In this document: positions 30,967 through 38,747 of the stretch, in pieces
How the letters are laid out: every line of letters begins with the position of its first letter
Position numbering within the stretch: the first letter of the stretch is position 1
From: an uncultured Faecalibacterium sp.
GTDB taxonomy: Bacteria > Bacillota > Clostridia > Oscillospirales > Ruminococcaceae
DNA length: 38,879 nt
Assembly: GCA_934513205.1 (NCBI GenBank)
Contig: CAKSWU010000019.1
Coordinates: 1 to 38,879, forward strand
Direction: 5' to 3'
The notes under the pieces: model-generated
The model's database searches: none
The model's input: only the letters and a program-made list of their open reading frames with translations
What the model was told of the DNA's origin: nothing
Position numbers and translations under genes: made by a program

Positions 30967-31232
30967 CACATATCAACATCAATGTGGACGTAGAGGAACT
31001 GGTGCAGGATAAACGAGGAATGGCAACCTATGGACAGATTAAGGATTGCGTTCTTGAGCACAGCGGCTTGAAGGTCAGCAGCTTGTATATCGCACAGGTG
31101 AAGCAGAAGTGCGGGATGATCGAGCGTGAGAATTATAATAAGCCAAAGTCTGAGGATGCTAAGCAGCCCCAATGCCCGCCGGAGAAAGAAAAAGCAATCA
31201 CAGAAGCTTTGAAGCACTTTGGGACGATTTAA
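30939..31232 (+). CDS. RlmD-associated C-terminal domain protein, possibly split off by a frameshift
   Basis: A 97-residue product. The part from ATYGQIKDCVLEHSGLKVSS through YIAQVKQKCG to the PPEKEKAITEALKHFG end resembles, from memory, a domain often fused to the C-terminus of rRNA methyltransferases of this family in Clostridia. Here it overlaps the end of rlmD by 28 bases in another frame. One extra A in the five-A run at 30954-30958 would join the frames as KKPVAHININV. So either a single-base deletion split the gene, ribosomes shift frame there, or it is translated from ATG 30939, which lacks a clear ribosome binding site. Its function is unknown; a helix-turn-helix-like fold is possible. 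Confidence 0.6.
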   Translation: MSVSSEKPVAHININVDVEELVQDKRGMATYGQIKDCVLEHSGLKVSSLYIAQVKQKCGMIERENYNKPKSEDAKQPQCPPEKEKAITEALKHFGTI

Positions 31233-31290
31233 GTGCTGTTGCAACAAAGAGCACGAATGCATAGGCGATAAATAAAAGCAAGGAGAAAAA

Positions 31291-32931
31291 ATGAGGTATT
31301 CTAATGCGGGTAAACTAAAAGAAAATGGAGTCGTATATACGCCAACTGAAATGGCAAATTATCTGGCTTTTGAAATCTATAAATATTGGAAAGCAGATAA
31401 AACCGATAATATCTGTATATTAGATCCTGCCGTGGGTCAAGGCGAGTTATTGGTTGCGATGATACAACTACTAATCACTAATGGCATTGAAAAAATCACT
31501 GCGGTTGGTTATGAGACAGACGATAGGGTGGCGTTAGATACCCAAAAAAAACTTGCATCACTGTTTCCTGATGTGAAAATAGAAATTAGAGTGGGTGATT
31601 TCTTAAAAGCAGTTGAATCAAATACGGCAGGCAAATATGATTTTGTAATTGCAAATCCTCCATATATTAGAACGCAGATTTTAGGAAGTGATAGAGCACA
31701 ACAAATTTCTGAAAAGCTTTCTTTATCGGGGCGAATAGACATATATTACGCCTTTTTGATTTACACGAAAAATGTCTTAAAAAGTAACGGTGTTGCTGGA
31801 TATATTACTTCGAACAAGTTTCTTACTATCAAATCGGGAAACGCAGTACGAAATTATATGTTACAGAACTATCAACTGCATCGTATTACCGATTTGGGAG
31901 ACACAAAACTATTTAGTGCTTCTGTGCTACCATGTATTATTGTATTTTCGAATGGAAAAACGGAAGATAGAGCTGATGTCGCTTATACATCTGTATACGA
32001 AAAGATAGAAAGTGACAGCGAAAAGTGTATTTCTGGTATTTTTGATGCAATTTATGATTCTGGTAATTTCCAAATTGCGGATGGAAGAAAATACAACTTT
32101 CAGCAAGGCATACTTCAAAGTACAAATGAAGGAGCACTGTGGAATATCCTGTCAGACGAGATAATGGATTGGTTGGAGCAGGTGGAGCAAAACACATGGC
32201 TTCATTTTTCGGATATCGGAAAAATAAGAGTTGGAATAAAAACAACAGCGGATAATGTTTTTATTGGAAATGATTGGTTTGGAGATAAAGCCAACATTGA
32301 ATTGTTAAGACCACTAATCACACATCGTAATGCAGGCCAGATCATTCCGAATAATACTGAGCAATGGAAAGTTCTCTATACTCATACCATCGAGAATGGA
32401 AAACGGGTTGTCTACGATTTAGAGAAGTATCCCATTTCAAAGGAATATTTGCTCTCACATTACAATCAATTGTCTGGGAGAACGTATATTCAAAAAGCAA
32501 ATCGCAAGTGGTATGAAATATGGGTCCCGCAGAACCCTGATTCATGGAAAGATAAGAAGATTGTTTTTAGAGATATATCGGAACATCCACAGTTTTGGAT
32601 TGACGATACAGGAGCAATAGTTAATGGAGATTGTTACTGGATCGATATAAAAAATGATGTTCTTGACGATGTGATTTATCTTGCACTTGCTATTGCCAAT
32701 AGCCATTTTATCGAAAAATACTATGATGTAAAATTTAATACGAAGCTGTATTCTGGCAAGCGACGCTATATGACACAATATGTTGAACAATTTCCTATTC
32801 CCTACTATGGAAGTGAATTAGCTCAAAAAGCAATATCTATAGTAAAAAAAATAATCGCTGAAAACAACACTAATAATGCTTCCAGCGATTATATAAGACT
32901 TAATGAAGTTGTAGAAAAACTCTTTGTTTAG
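31291..32931 (+). CDS. Type II DNA N6-adenine methyltransferase
   Basis: A 546-residue gamma-class (TaqI/Eco57I-like) adenine methyltransferase. The order of motifs is X (GVVYTPTEMANYLA, 13-26), I (LDPAVGQGELL, 44-54) and IV (NPPY, 122-125). A long C-terminal part from about 265 resembles a TaqI-type target recognition domain, with KFNTKLYSGKRRYMTQYVEQFPIP near the end. It should protect host DNA from the endonuclease encoded next, to which it is convergent with a 4-base overlap. AAGGAG precedes ATG 31291. Base composition is strongly AT-rich against the surrounding genome, a sign of transfer. The recognition sequence cannot be read from the protein. Confidence 0.9.
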   Translation: MRYSNAGKLKENGVVYTPTEMANYLAFEIYKYWKADKTDNICILDPAVGQGELLVAMIQLLITNGIEKITAVGYETDDRVALDTQKKLASLFPDVKIEIRVGDFLKAVESNTAGKYDFVIANPPYIRTQILGSDRAQQISEKLSLSGRIDIYYAFLIYTKNVLKSNGVAGYITSNKFLTIKSGNAVRNYMLQNYQLHRITDLGDTKLFSASVLPCIIVFSNGKTEDRADVAYTSVYEKIESDSEKCISGIFDAIYDSGNFQIADGRKYNFQQGILQSTNEGALWNILSDEIMDWLEQVEQNTWLHFSDIGKIRVGIKTTADNVFIGNDWFGDKANIELLRPLITHRNAGQIIPNNTEQWKVLYTHTIENGKRVVYDLEKYPISKEYLLSHYNQLSGRTYIQKANRKWYEIWVPQNPDSWKDKKIVFRDISEHPQFWIDDTGAIVNGDCYWIDIKNDVLDDVIYLALAIANSHFIEKYYDVKFNTKLYSGKRRYMTQYVEQFPIPYYGSELAQKAISIVKKIIAENNTNNASSDYIRLNEVVEKLFV

Positions 32932-33950
32932 TTGTCGAAAAAATTATATGGTAGTGGTAGCTGAATCTTAGCGTTTTTCTTTTTTCCACCAAATAAAGGA
33001 AAATATTTCGTGAAATCTTGACCGGATACTAAGTATAAATTTTTTAGAACAATCTTGTTGCCACACACTTCACCATCAAAAATGGCATAGCGGATATCAT
33101 CACTATAGAAAACGGTTCCACCTATATTTACCACTGGTTCTCCATCTTCTGGAGAATGGAGGCCTAAATCAATGGTAGGCGATGTTTGAAGTTTGATCTC
33201 TAATAACTGATTTGCAATATCAGGATATTGGCCATCATCTTCGTAAATAGAATACCCAAGATGATTACAAATCATTTCATGGAGTTCTGCTCCACGATTA
33301 CGTTCTTGAACAGCATCCAAATAGTCGATTGAGCAACCTACCATAGGAAGAAGGCGTTTGTAGACTTCTGAAATACGAAGAAGCTGCCTACGATTGGGGT
33401 AGGCATTTGGATTAACTTCAATTAGGGACTGGCTAGAATCAACAATATAATCAGCTACAGTATCTGTATCATCCTGAGAAAACAAATAGCTATCACCATA
33501 AGAAGCCATCGTTGCTTGATATTTAGTAGTCAGCGTTCCAGTGCGGTCATACTGAACTAATTCATCACCAGTAATGACTCGAACAGCAGTTATGATGTCG
33601 GATTCATTTACCCGCAAAAAAACATATCGGCGTTCAGCATCAACCTCTTCATTCCATATTTGGACATTCAAGCTTTTTTGAGTATAAACATCAAAGTTCT
33701 GCCCAGGAAAACGGGGTTGTGTTTTTTTGAAGGAATTTGGAATAGGATAGCCCAGGGCTTTACATATTTCTTGTTTAACAATTTTGGAGCGTGTTCTTAG
33801 GGCTAAGCCATCCAGCGATAGACCAACAAGGTGATTAGAAAGTATAGATTCAAGAGCAAATAACGGGATATATAGGTAGTTGTCTGTTGGGTCAATAGGA
33901 TCATAGATGGATAATCCACTTTGATAGATTCTTTCTGGGTAGTTAATCAT
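32928..33950 (-). CDS. Probable type II restriction endonuclease
   Basis: A 340-residue protein with a PD-(D/E)xK-like site: E near 222 in GAELHEMICNHLGYSIYE, PD at 243-244 and EIK at 251-253 in YPDIANQLLEIKLQ. This, and its place between the methyltransferase and a controller-like HTH gene, identify it as the restriction enzyme. I do not recognise the exact family or its target site. The stop codons of this and the methyltransferase gene overlap tail to tail. Its ATG at 33950 overlaps the stop of the controller gene by 4 bases (ATGA), so expression is coupled to the controller. AT-rich like the whole module. Confidence 0.8.
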   Translation of the reverse strand: MINYPERIYQSGLSIYDPIDPTDNYLYIPLFALESILSNHLVGLSLDGLALRTRSKIVKQEICKALGYPIPNSFKKTQPRFPGQNFDVYTQKSLNVQIWNEEVDAERRYVFLRVNESDIITAVRVITGDELVQYDRTGTLTTKYQATMASYGDSYLFSQDDTDTVADYIVDSSQSLIEVNPNAYPNRRQLLRISEVYKRLLPMVGCSIDYLDAVQERNRGAELHEMICNHLGYSIYEDDGQYPDIANQLLEIKLQTSPTIDLGLHSPEDGEPVVNIGGTVFYSDDIRYAIFDGEVCGNKIVLKNLYLVSGQDFTKYFPLFGGKKKNAKIQLPLPYNFFDN

Positions 33951-34183
33951 TTGTTTGCCTCCTCATCTGTTTCGATGCACATGAATAATTGTGAAATTGG
34001 CACCCCTAAGCCGTTGGCAATTTTTTCAATATTAGCTATTGATATATTTCTTTTTCCGGCTTCCACGGAAGCATAATATGTTCTATCCATATTGATAAGG
34101 AGAGCAAATTTTTCTTGGCTCAATCCTATTTTATTTCGATAAAAACGAATACATTTTCCAAATGATAATTGTATTGACGCCAT
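33947..34183 (-). CDS. HTH controller (C) protein of the restriction-modification module
   Basis: A 78-residue XRE-type helix-turn-helix (CIRFYRNKIGLSQEKFALLINMDRTYYASVEAGKRNISIANIEKIANGLGV, 11-61), the usual size and form of C proteins that activate the endonuclease gene after establishment. ATG 34183 follows AGGAGG, and its stop overlaps the endonuclease start. C proteins bind sites over their own promoter; I could not confidently mark C boxes in the region 34205-34250. Confidence 0.85.
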   Translation of the reverse strand: MASIQLSFGKCIRFYRNKIGLSQEKFALLINMDRTYYASVEAGKRNISIANIEKIANGLGVPISQLFMCIETDEEANK

Positions 34184-34204
34184 GCCTAGTACCTCCTTTC
34201 TATT

Positions 34205-34233
34205 ATTATAAAAGTCAACGGCATTTGAAACAA
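34205..34233 (-). promoter_or_regulatory. Promoter of the controller-endonuclease operon
   Basis: On the minus strand TTGTTT (34233-34228), 17-bp spacer, TATAAT (34210-34205), 22 bases before the controller start. Confidence 0.75.
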
Positions 34234-34303
34234 CGGACTATAAGCAACAAAAGAACGTTGTTTCTAATGAATAGATGTCGCTCTCGTTCTTTGCCTACAA
34301 TAT

Positions 34304-34353
34304 AAGAATCCCACAGATTTCATCCTTGTATGGGTGAAATCTGTGAGATTCTT
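34304..34353. terminator. Long hairpin at the right side of the restriction-modification module
   Basis: A 19-bp stem (34304-34322 with 34335-34353), containing CACAGATTTCA, with one mismatch around a 12-nt loop. GCGTTTT follows on the plus strand and ATATT on the minus. It may be a terminator or element boundary. Sequence from 34354 to 34580 holds no supported gene. Confidence 0.5.
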
Positions 34354-34586
34354 GCGTTTTCGGAGATTGCGAAATATACAAGTGATTGTTGGTTTGTATA
34401 TACACAGGTGACGAAAACAGGGGTGTTCAGAGGGGAGAATCCTCTTTGACGCTGGGTTTCCAATAGGGGCGCGAGCATTTCTGTTGGCACACGATTTTGC
34501 TTGCAAAGTCTAGTGTGTTATACCTTTGCTTCCGGCTGACGCGGGAAAGGGGCTGGGAGCGGTTCCGGCACCGGAAAATGATCCGG

Positions 34587-34615
34587 TTGAGGAGGATTGC
34601 GCGGCATGATATAAT
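34587..34615 (+). promoter_or_regulatory. Promoter with no recognised gene downstream
   Basis: TTGAGG (34587-34592), 17-bp spacer, TATAAT (34610-34615). The transcript would begin with a TCCACAG...CTGTGGA hairpin (34642-34671) and run into the rlmD-like tail. No convincing coding sequence follows. Confidence 0.5.
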
Positions 34616-34796
34616 AAGGGCATGAGAACTACATCCAAACTTCCACAGAGAGAATAACTCTCCCCTGTGGAGATACATACTCCGCTCAAAATCACAGTCT
34701 ACACATATATCCGTGTATCTACTGCCATGCAGATCGACGGATACTCGCTGGATTGACCACGACCTTGATTTGAGTTTGGACAATCTAAATCGTGTG

Positions 34797-34868
34797 GAAA
34801 CGGTATGCGCATTGTCCAAACGGCAGGACCACAGGGAGCACTGCTTTCTCCGCGATCATGTCGTTTGA
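34797..34868 (+). pseudogene. Displaced 3' end of an rlmD-like gene with att-core repeat
   Basis: Starting at the second copy of GAAACGGTATG, the frame reads ETVCALSKRQDHREHCFLRD and stops at 34868. ETVC followed by a short tail is how RlmD proteins end, as in the intact gene at 30930. A 3' gene fragment preceded by a direct repeat is the usual mark left when an element integrates into the end of a gene. Sequence upstream of the repeat does not look like RlmD, which supports a junction at this point. Confidence 0.5.
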
Positions 34869-34882
34869 AAACAGCGACACAT

Positions 34883-34916
34883 AAAAAGCACAAATAAAAG
34901 GAGTGTTTTTATTTGT
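34883..34916 (+). terminator. AT-rich hairpin after the rlmD-like tail
   Basis: CAAATAAAA near 34891 pairs with TTTTATTTG near 34907 around GGAGTGT, followed by T-rich sequence. It could end transcripts reading through the tail. Confidence 0.45.
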
Positions 34917-34985
34917 TGTTCTGCTGTAAAATATCGCCCGGATTTGGGCAAAGTTAACAAAGCGAAAAAGAAACCCGTTTCCTTC

Positions 34986-35014
34986 TTGACACTCCACAAA
35001 GAATATGGTACTGT
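34986..35014 (+). promoter_or_regulatory. Promoter of the antiterminator-PTS operon
   Basis: TTGACA (34986-34991), 17-bp spacer, TACTGT (35009-35014). The leader starts with AATCAAGCA, which pairs with TGCTTGATT at 35045-35053, an extra stem-loop ahead of the RAT. Confidence 0.7.
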
Positions 35015-35099
35015 AATCAAGCATAGAATAAATCGTTATTCCAGTGCTTGATTTGTTCGTGCCTTACAAAAAAGAAAATCGTACGTGAGCAGCGTCGTT

Positions 35100-35127
35100 G
35101 GATTGTTACCGTTTGGCGGGCTAGACC
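35100..35127 (+). promoter_or_regulatory. Ribonucleic antiterminator (RAT) site
   Basis: GGATTGTTACCG, a 4-nt loop region and GGCGGGCTAGACC match the RAT consensus GGATTGTTACTG...CAGGCAAAACC bound by BglG/LicT/GlcT proteins. Its 3' end (AGACC, 35123-35127) is also the first arm of the terminator below, so the two structures exclude each other. Confidence 0.85.
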
Positions 35128-35201
35128 AACTCTGCATAGCACAAGCCGAAAGCGTGTTTCAGCCTTCGGTATGTTTGCTGTGTCAAGAGTGGTCTTTTTT
35201 T
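35123..35201 (+). terminator. Leader terminator controlled by the RAT
   Basis: AGACCAACTCT (35123-35133) pairs with AAGAGTGGTCT (35185-35195) with a bulged A, with inner GCACA/TGTGT and CCGAA/TTCGG stems, followed by seven T. It stops transcription before the antiterminator gene unless that protein holds the RAT. Confidence 0.85.
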
Positions 35202-35232
35202 ATTGCCTTTTTCAACCTGAGGAGGAGAAACA

Positions 35233-36081
35233 ATGCAATATACCGTCAAAAAACCGATCAACAACAACATTCTGCGCGTGGTGGACCCCACGGGCTGTGA
35301 GCTGATCGTCACCGGGCGCGGGCTGGGCTTTGGCGCTAAGCCGGGCTATAAAATCGAGGCCGAAACCGTGGAGCGCAGCTACCGCATGACCAGCCCTGCC
35401 GTGCAGCAAAAGCTGGTGGAACTGCTGGAACAGATCCCCTATGAGCATCTGCTGCTCACCGATGAGCTGGTAGAAATCATCCGGCAACGGCTGAAATACC
35501 CACTGAACGAAAGCCTGCTTATCACGCTGGCCGACCACATCAGTTTTGCCATTCAGCGCAGCGAACAGGGAATTCACTTTTCCAACCCGCTGATGGCTCC
35601 CATTCGGGAATTCTACCCGGAAGAGTATCTCCTTGGCATGGAGTGCCTTGCTGCCATCCGCCAGCGCTGCCATGCAGACCTTTCGGACGACGAGGGCGGT
35701 TTCATTGCGCTGCACATCGTCAACGCAGAGCTCAACACCACCATGAGCGTGGTGAACGATGTCACCCGCTTTGTGGATGGCTGCGTGCAGGTAGTGGAAT
35801 GCTTTTACAACTGCCATTTTGACCGGGATGCACTGGATTTCAGCCGCTTTACAGTGCATTTGCGTTTTTTTGCGCAGCGCGTATTTCAAGGAAAACAGGA
35901 GCAGGAAAACGATCCCCATGACGAAGTGTTCCGCGCCCTGATCGCCCGCAATTGCAGCGAACACTACAAATGCGCCTGCTGCATTGCGGAGTATGTGCGC
36001 AATACCTGGCACAAGGAGCTTTCGGACGAGGAACTGGTGTTCCTTACGATCCATCTGAAACGGATTCGGATGGGGAAATAA
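35233..36081 (+). CDS. BglG-family transcriptional antiterminator
   Basis: A 282-residue RNA-binding antiterminator of the LicT/GlcT type. The N-terminal CAT RNA-binding domain (1-55: MQYTVKKPINNNILRVVD, then ELIVTGRGLGFGAKPG) is followed by PRD1 (about 70-165, with His in TLADHISFAI) and PRD2 (about 175-280). PTS phosphorylation of PRD histidines sets its activity: when the sugar flows, it binds the RAT and lets transcription continue into its own gene and the PTS gene. GAGGAGG precedes ATG 35233. The gene is 88 bases upstream of the PTS gene, giving autoregulation. GlcT is the nearest named type given the neighbour. Confidence 0.93.
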   Translation: MQYTVKKPINNNILRVVDPTGCELIVTGRGLGFGAKPGYKIEAETVERSYRMTSPAVQQKLVELLEQIPYEHLLLTDELVEIIRQRLKYPLNESLLITLADHISFAIQRSEQGIHFSNPLMAPIREFYPEEYLLGMECLAAIRQRCHADLSDDEGGFIALHIVNAELNTTMSVVNDVTRFVDGCVQVVECFYNCHFDRDALDFSRFTVHLRFFAQRVFQGKQEQENDPHDEVFRALIARNCSEHYKCACCIAEYVRNTWHKELSDEELVFLTIHLKRIRMGK

Positions 36082-36169
36082 GCTTTCTTGCTTCACCTTT
36101 GATTCTCCACAGGTCTTTCCTGTGTGGATATATATGCTGGATACGAACTTGAGAAAAGGAGAACTGAAG

Positions 36170-38266
36170 ATGAAAGACAAGATCTTTGGCGTGCTGCAGC
36201 GCGTGGGACGCAGCTTTATGCTGCCCATTGCACTGCTGCCTGTGGCGGGCCTGCTGCTGGGTATCGGCAGCTCGTTCACCAACGAAACCATGCTGGCGGC
36301 CTATGGCCTGAACAGCGTCATCCACCCCGGTACCCTGATCTACACCATTCTGGACGTGATGAGCCAGACCGGCAGCGCCGTGTTCAACAATCTGGCGCTG
36401 CTGTTCGCCATGGGCGTGGCCATCGGCATGGCCCGCAAGGAAAAAGAGGTGGCGGCCCTGTCCGGCGCAGTGGCCTATATCATTATGAATACAGCCATTC
36501 AGGCCATGATCAATGCGGCAGGCGGCGTAGAAGCGATGCCTGCCAACTCCACCACCACCATGCTGGGCATCACGACCCTGCAAATGGGTGTGTTCGGCGG
36601 CATCGTGGTCGGTCTGGGCGTGGCGGCGCTGCACAACAAGTTCTATAAGATCGAGCTGCCGCAGGTGCTGGCCTTCTTTGGCGGCACACGCTTTGTGCCC
36701 ATCGTCAGTTCTATTGTGTATCTGGTGGTCGGCATTGCCATGTTCTATATCTGGCCGGTGGTGCAGAGCGGTATTGCCGCGCTGGGTGCACTGGTGCTGG
36801 CTTCCGGCTACGCAGGCACCTTTATTTACGGCCTGCTGGAGCGTGCGCTGATTCCCTTTGGACTGCATCATGTGTTCTATATGCCGTTCTGGCAGACCGC
36901 TGTGGGCGGCACCGCCATCATCGATGGCGTCACCGTGACCGGCGCACAGAACATCTTCTTTGCCGAGCTGGCTTCCAAGTCCACCACGGTGTTCTCGGTC
37001 AGCGCTACCCGTTTCATGGCCGGTAAGTTCCCCTTTATGATGTTCGGTCTGCCCGGCGCAGCGCTGGCGATGTACCAGTGCGCCAAGCCGGAAAAGAAAA
37101 AGGCGGCAGGCGGCCTGCTGCTGTCTGCTGCGTTGACGGCTTTCCTCACCGGCATCACCGAGCCGCTGGAATTTACCTTTATCTTTGTGGCACTGCCCAT
37201 GTACGCGGTGCACTGCGTGCTGGCCGGTCTGTCCTTCATGCTGATGCACATCCTGAATGTGGGCGTGGGCATGACCTTCTCCGGCGGTCTCATCGACCTG
37301 GTGCTGTTCGGTGTGATGCAGGGCAACGCCAAGACCCACTGGGTGTGGGTGGTCGTGGTCGGTGCGGTGTACTTTGTGCTGTACTACATCATTTTCCGCT
37401 TTATGATCTCCAAGTTCAACTACAAGACCCCGGGCCGCGATGATGCTGAGGAAGTCAAGCTGTACACCCGTGCGGACGTGAACGCCCGCAATGCTGCTTC
37501 CGGCAGTGTGCCCGCCGGGAATGACCCGGTCAGTGCACAGATCGTGGAAGGTCTGGGCGGCACCGCTAATCTGTCCGATGTGGACTGCTGTGCAACCCGC
37601 CTGCGCTGCACCGTCAAGGACGCTGCGCTGGTCCGGCAGGATGTGCTCAAAGCCTCCGGTGCCTCCGGCGTGATCTGCAAGGGCAATGGTGTGCAGGTGG
37701 TATACGGCCCCAAGGTGGCCGTCATCAAGGCAAAGCTGGAAGATTATCTGGAAAATGCACCTAAGACCCCGGCGGCGACCGCAACACCCGCCCCGGCGGC
37801 CCCCGCAGCAAAGGATACCGTGCTGTCTGCCTGCCTGAACGGTACTGTAGTGCCGCTGGCCGATGTGAAGGATGAAGCCTTTGCCAGCGGTGTACTGGGG
37901 GATGGCATTGCCATTGAGCCCTCCGACGGTGAACTGGTGGCACCTGCTGACGGTGAGATCTCCTCCACCTTTGAGACCCACCATGCCGTGGGCATGACCA
38001 CGGCTGACGGTGCCGAACTGCTGATGCACATCGGCATCGATACGGTCAAGCTGGGTGGCAAGCACTTTACCTACCTCGTCAACGAGGGTGACAAGGTGAA
38101 GAAAGGTCAGCCGTTGATCCGCTTTGAACTGGAAGCCATTAAGGCCGAAGGCTATCCCGTGACCACGCCGCTCATTGTCTGCAATACCGATGACTATGCC
38201 GCTGTCGCGGCTAAAGCCAGTGGCACCGTAAAGCAGGGCGATGCGCTGCTGGAACTGAAGCACTAA
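36170..38266 (+). CDS. PTS transporter EIICBA, glucose/maltose/N-acetylglucosamine family
   Basis: A 698-residue fused permease. EIIC (1-about 425, about ten helices, with RALIPFGLHHVFYMPFW and the TGITEPLEFTF motif) is followed by EIIB (about 455-535, phospho-Cys C474 in DCCATRLRC). A Pro/Ala linker (PAATATPAPAAPAA) leads to EIIA of the glucose type (about 560-695, phospho-His H620 in LMHIGIDTV). It imports and phosphorylates a hexose; glucose is likely but N-acetylglucosamine or maltose cannot be excluded. ATG 36170 follows AAAGGAG. It is controlled by the antiterminator upstream and ends at a terminator at 38306. Confidence 0.92.
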   Translation: MKDKIFGVLQRVGRSFMLPIALLPVAGLLLGIGSSFTNETMLAAYGLNSVIHPGTLIYTILDVMSQTGSAVFNNLALLFAMGVAIGMARKEKEVAALSGAVAYIIMNTAIQAMINAAGGVEAMPANSTTTMLGITTLQMGVFGGIVVGLGVAALHNKFYKIELPQVLAFFGGTRFVPIVSSIVYLVVGIAMFYIWPVVQSGIAALGALVLASGYAGTFIYGLLERALIPFGLHHVFYMPFWQTAVGGTAIIDGVTVTGAQNIFFAELASKSTTVFSVSATRFMAGKFPFMMFGLPGAALAMYQCAKPEKKKAAGGLLLSAALTAFLTGITEPLEFTFIFVALPMYAVHCVLAGLSFMLMHILNVGVGMTFSGGLIDLVLFGVMQGNAKTHWVWVVVVGAVYFVLYYIIFRFMISKFNYKTPGRDDAEEVKLYTRADVNARNAASGSVPAGNDPVSAQIVEGLGGTANLSDVDCCATRLRCTVKDAALVRQDVLKASGASGVICKGNGVQVVYGPKVAVIKAKLEDYLENAPKTPAATATPAPAAPAAKDTVLSACLNGTVVPLADVKDEAFASGVLGDGIAIEPSDGELVAPADGEISSTFETHHAVGMTTADGAELLMHIGIDTVKLGGKHFTYLVNEGDKVKKGQPLIRFELEAIKAEGYPVTTPLIVCNTDDYAAVAAKASGTVKQGDALLELKH

Positions 38267-38305
38267 GCGTTTCTCTCAAACTGTAAGGCAGGGTTGTTAT
38301 AAAGG

Positions 38306-38341
38306 AAAAGGCCATTCCGATAAAGGAATGGCTTTTTCTTT
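38306..38341 (+). terminator. Terminator of the PTS operon
   Basis: GCCATTCC pairs with GGAATGGC (within 38311-38332) and A-rich/T-rich flanks extend the stem; five T then CTTTT follow. Confidence 0.9.
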
Positions 38342-38547
38342 TGCGTCCTTCTCTGCCCATTCAGATAAACCACCACGACAGTTCCAGCCACAGGTTATCT
38401 ATGGCCTGTTCCTCCGTCCACGGGAGCCTTTGTTGGTCACAAGGGCAGTACCAGCATTTTACTGATACTTCATTGATTGCGGCATGCAATTCGCAGAGGC
38501 TGCCAACGAATCAAATATGCGAATTGCTGTCCTACCCGAAGAAAACG

Positions 38548-38591
38548 AAAAATCCGAACCCTTCTCCAATCGGAAACAGGTTCGGATTTTT
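38548..38591 (+). terminator. Hairpin with T-tract, no assigned gene
   Basis: AAAAATCCGAACC (38548-38560) pairs with GGTTCGGATTTTT (38579-38591). It has terminator form on both strands, yet no gene is evident between the PTS terminator and this point. Confidence 0.55.
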
Positions 38592-38607
38592 CTTGTTTGG
38601 TGGGCGC

Positions 38608-38701
38608 GGGTGGATTACGCGAGCCGCGCTGCTAAAAACAGCCCACTGGGCTGTTTTTGCGCTGTCTTCTGCGACAGCGCCGCAGCTGTTCGAATCCACC
38701 C
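38608..38701. other. Cloverleaf-like multi-hairpin element
   Basis: An outer stem GGGTGGATT (38608-38616) with AATCCACCC (38693-38701) encloses three hairpins: CGCG/CGCG near 38619, AAAAACAGCCCA/TGGGCTGTTTTT (38634-38658) and GCGCTGTC/GACAGCGC (38659-38680). GTTCGAATCC near the 3' end recalls a tRNA T arm, but there is no anticodon arm of normal size. It may be a structured RNA or an interspersed repeat. It is not a functional tRNA. Confidence 0.45.
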
Positions 38702-38747
38702 TTGAGATGCTTTCGAAAATTTAAACAAAACAGAAACTCCAGCGTCA

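Noticed and set aside
34427..34819. A 130-codon minus-strand frame right of the restriction-modification module
   Set aside because: No ribosome binding site, no recognisable domain, and it crosses hairpins and the plus-strand promoter at 34587.
36044..38263. A 739-codon minus-strand frame opposite the PTS gene
   Set aside because: It mirrors the EIICBA gene, has His/Gln/Gly-rich shadow composition and no ribosome binding site.
38608..38701. Cloverleaf-like fold as a tRNA gene
   Set aside because: Arm lengths are wrong, there is no 7-nt anticodon loop, and no acceptor end with NCCA.
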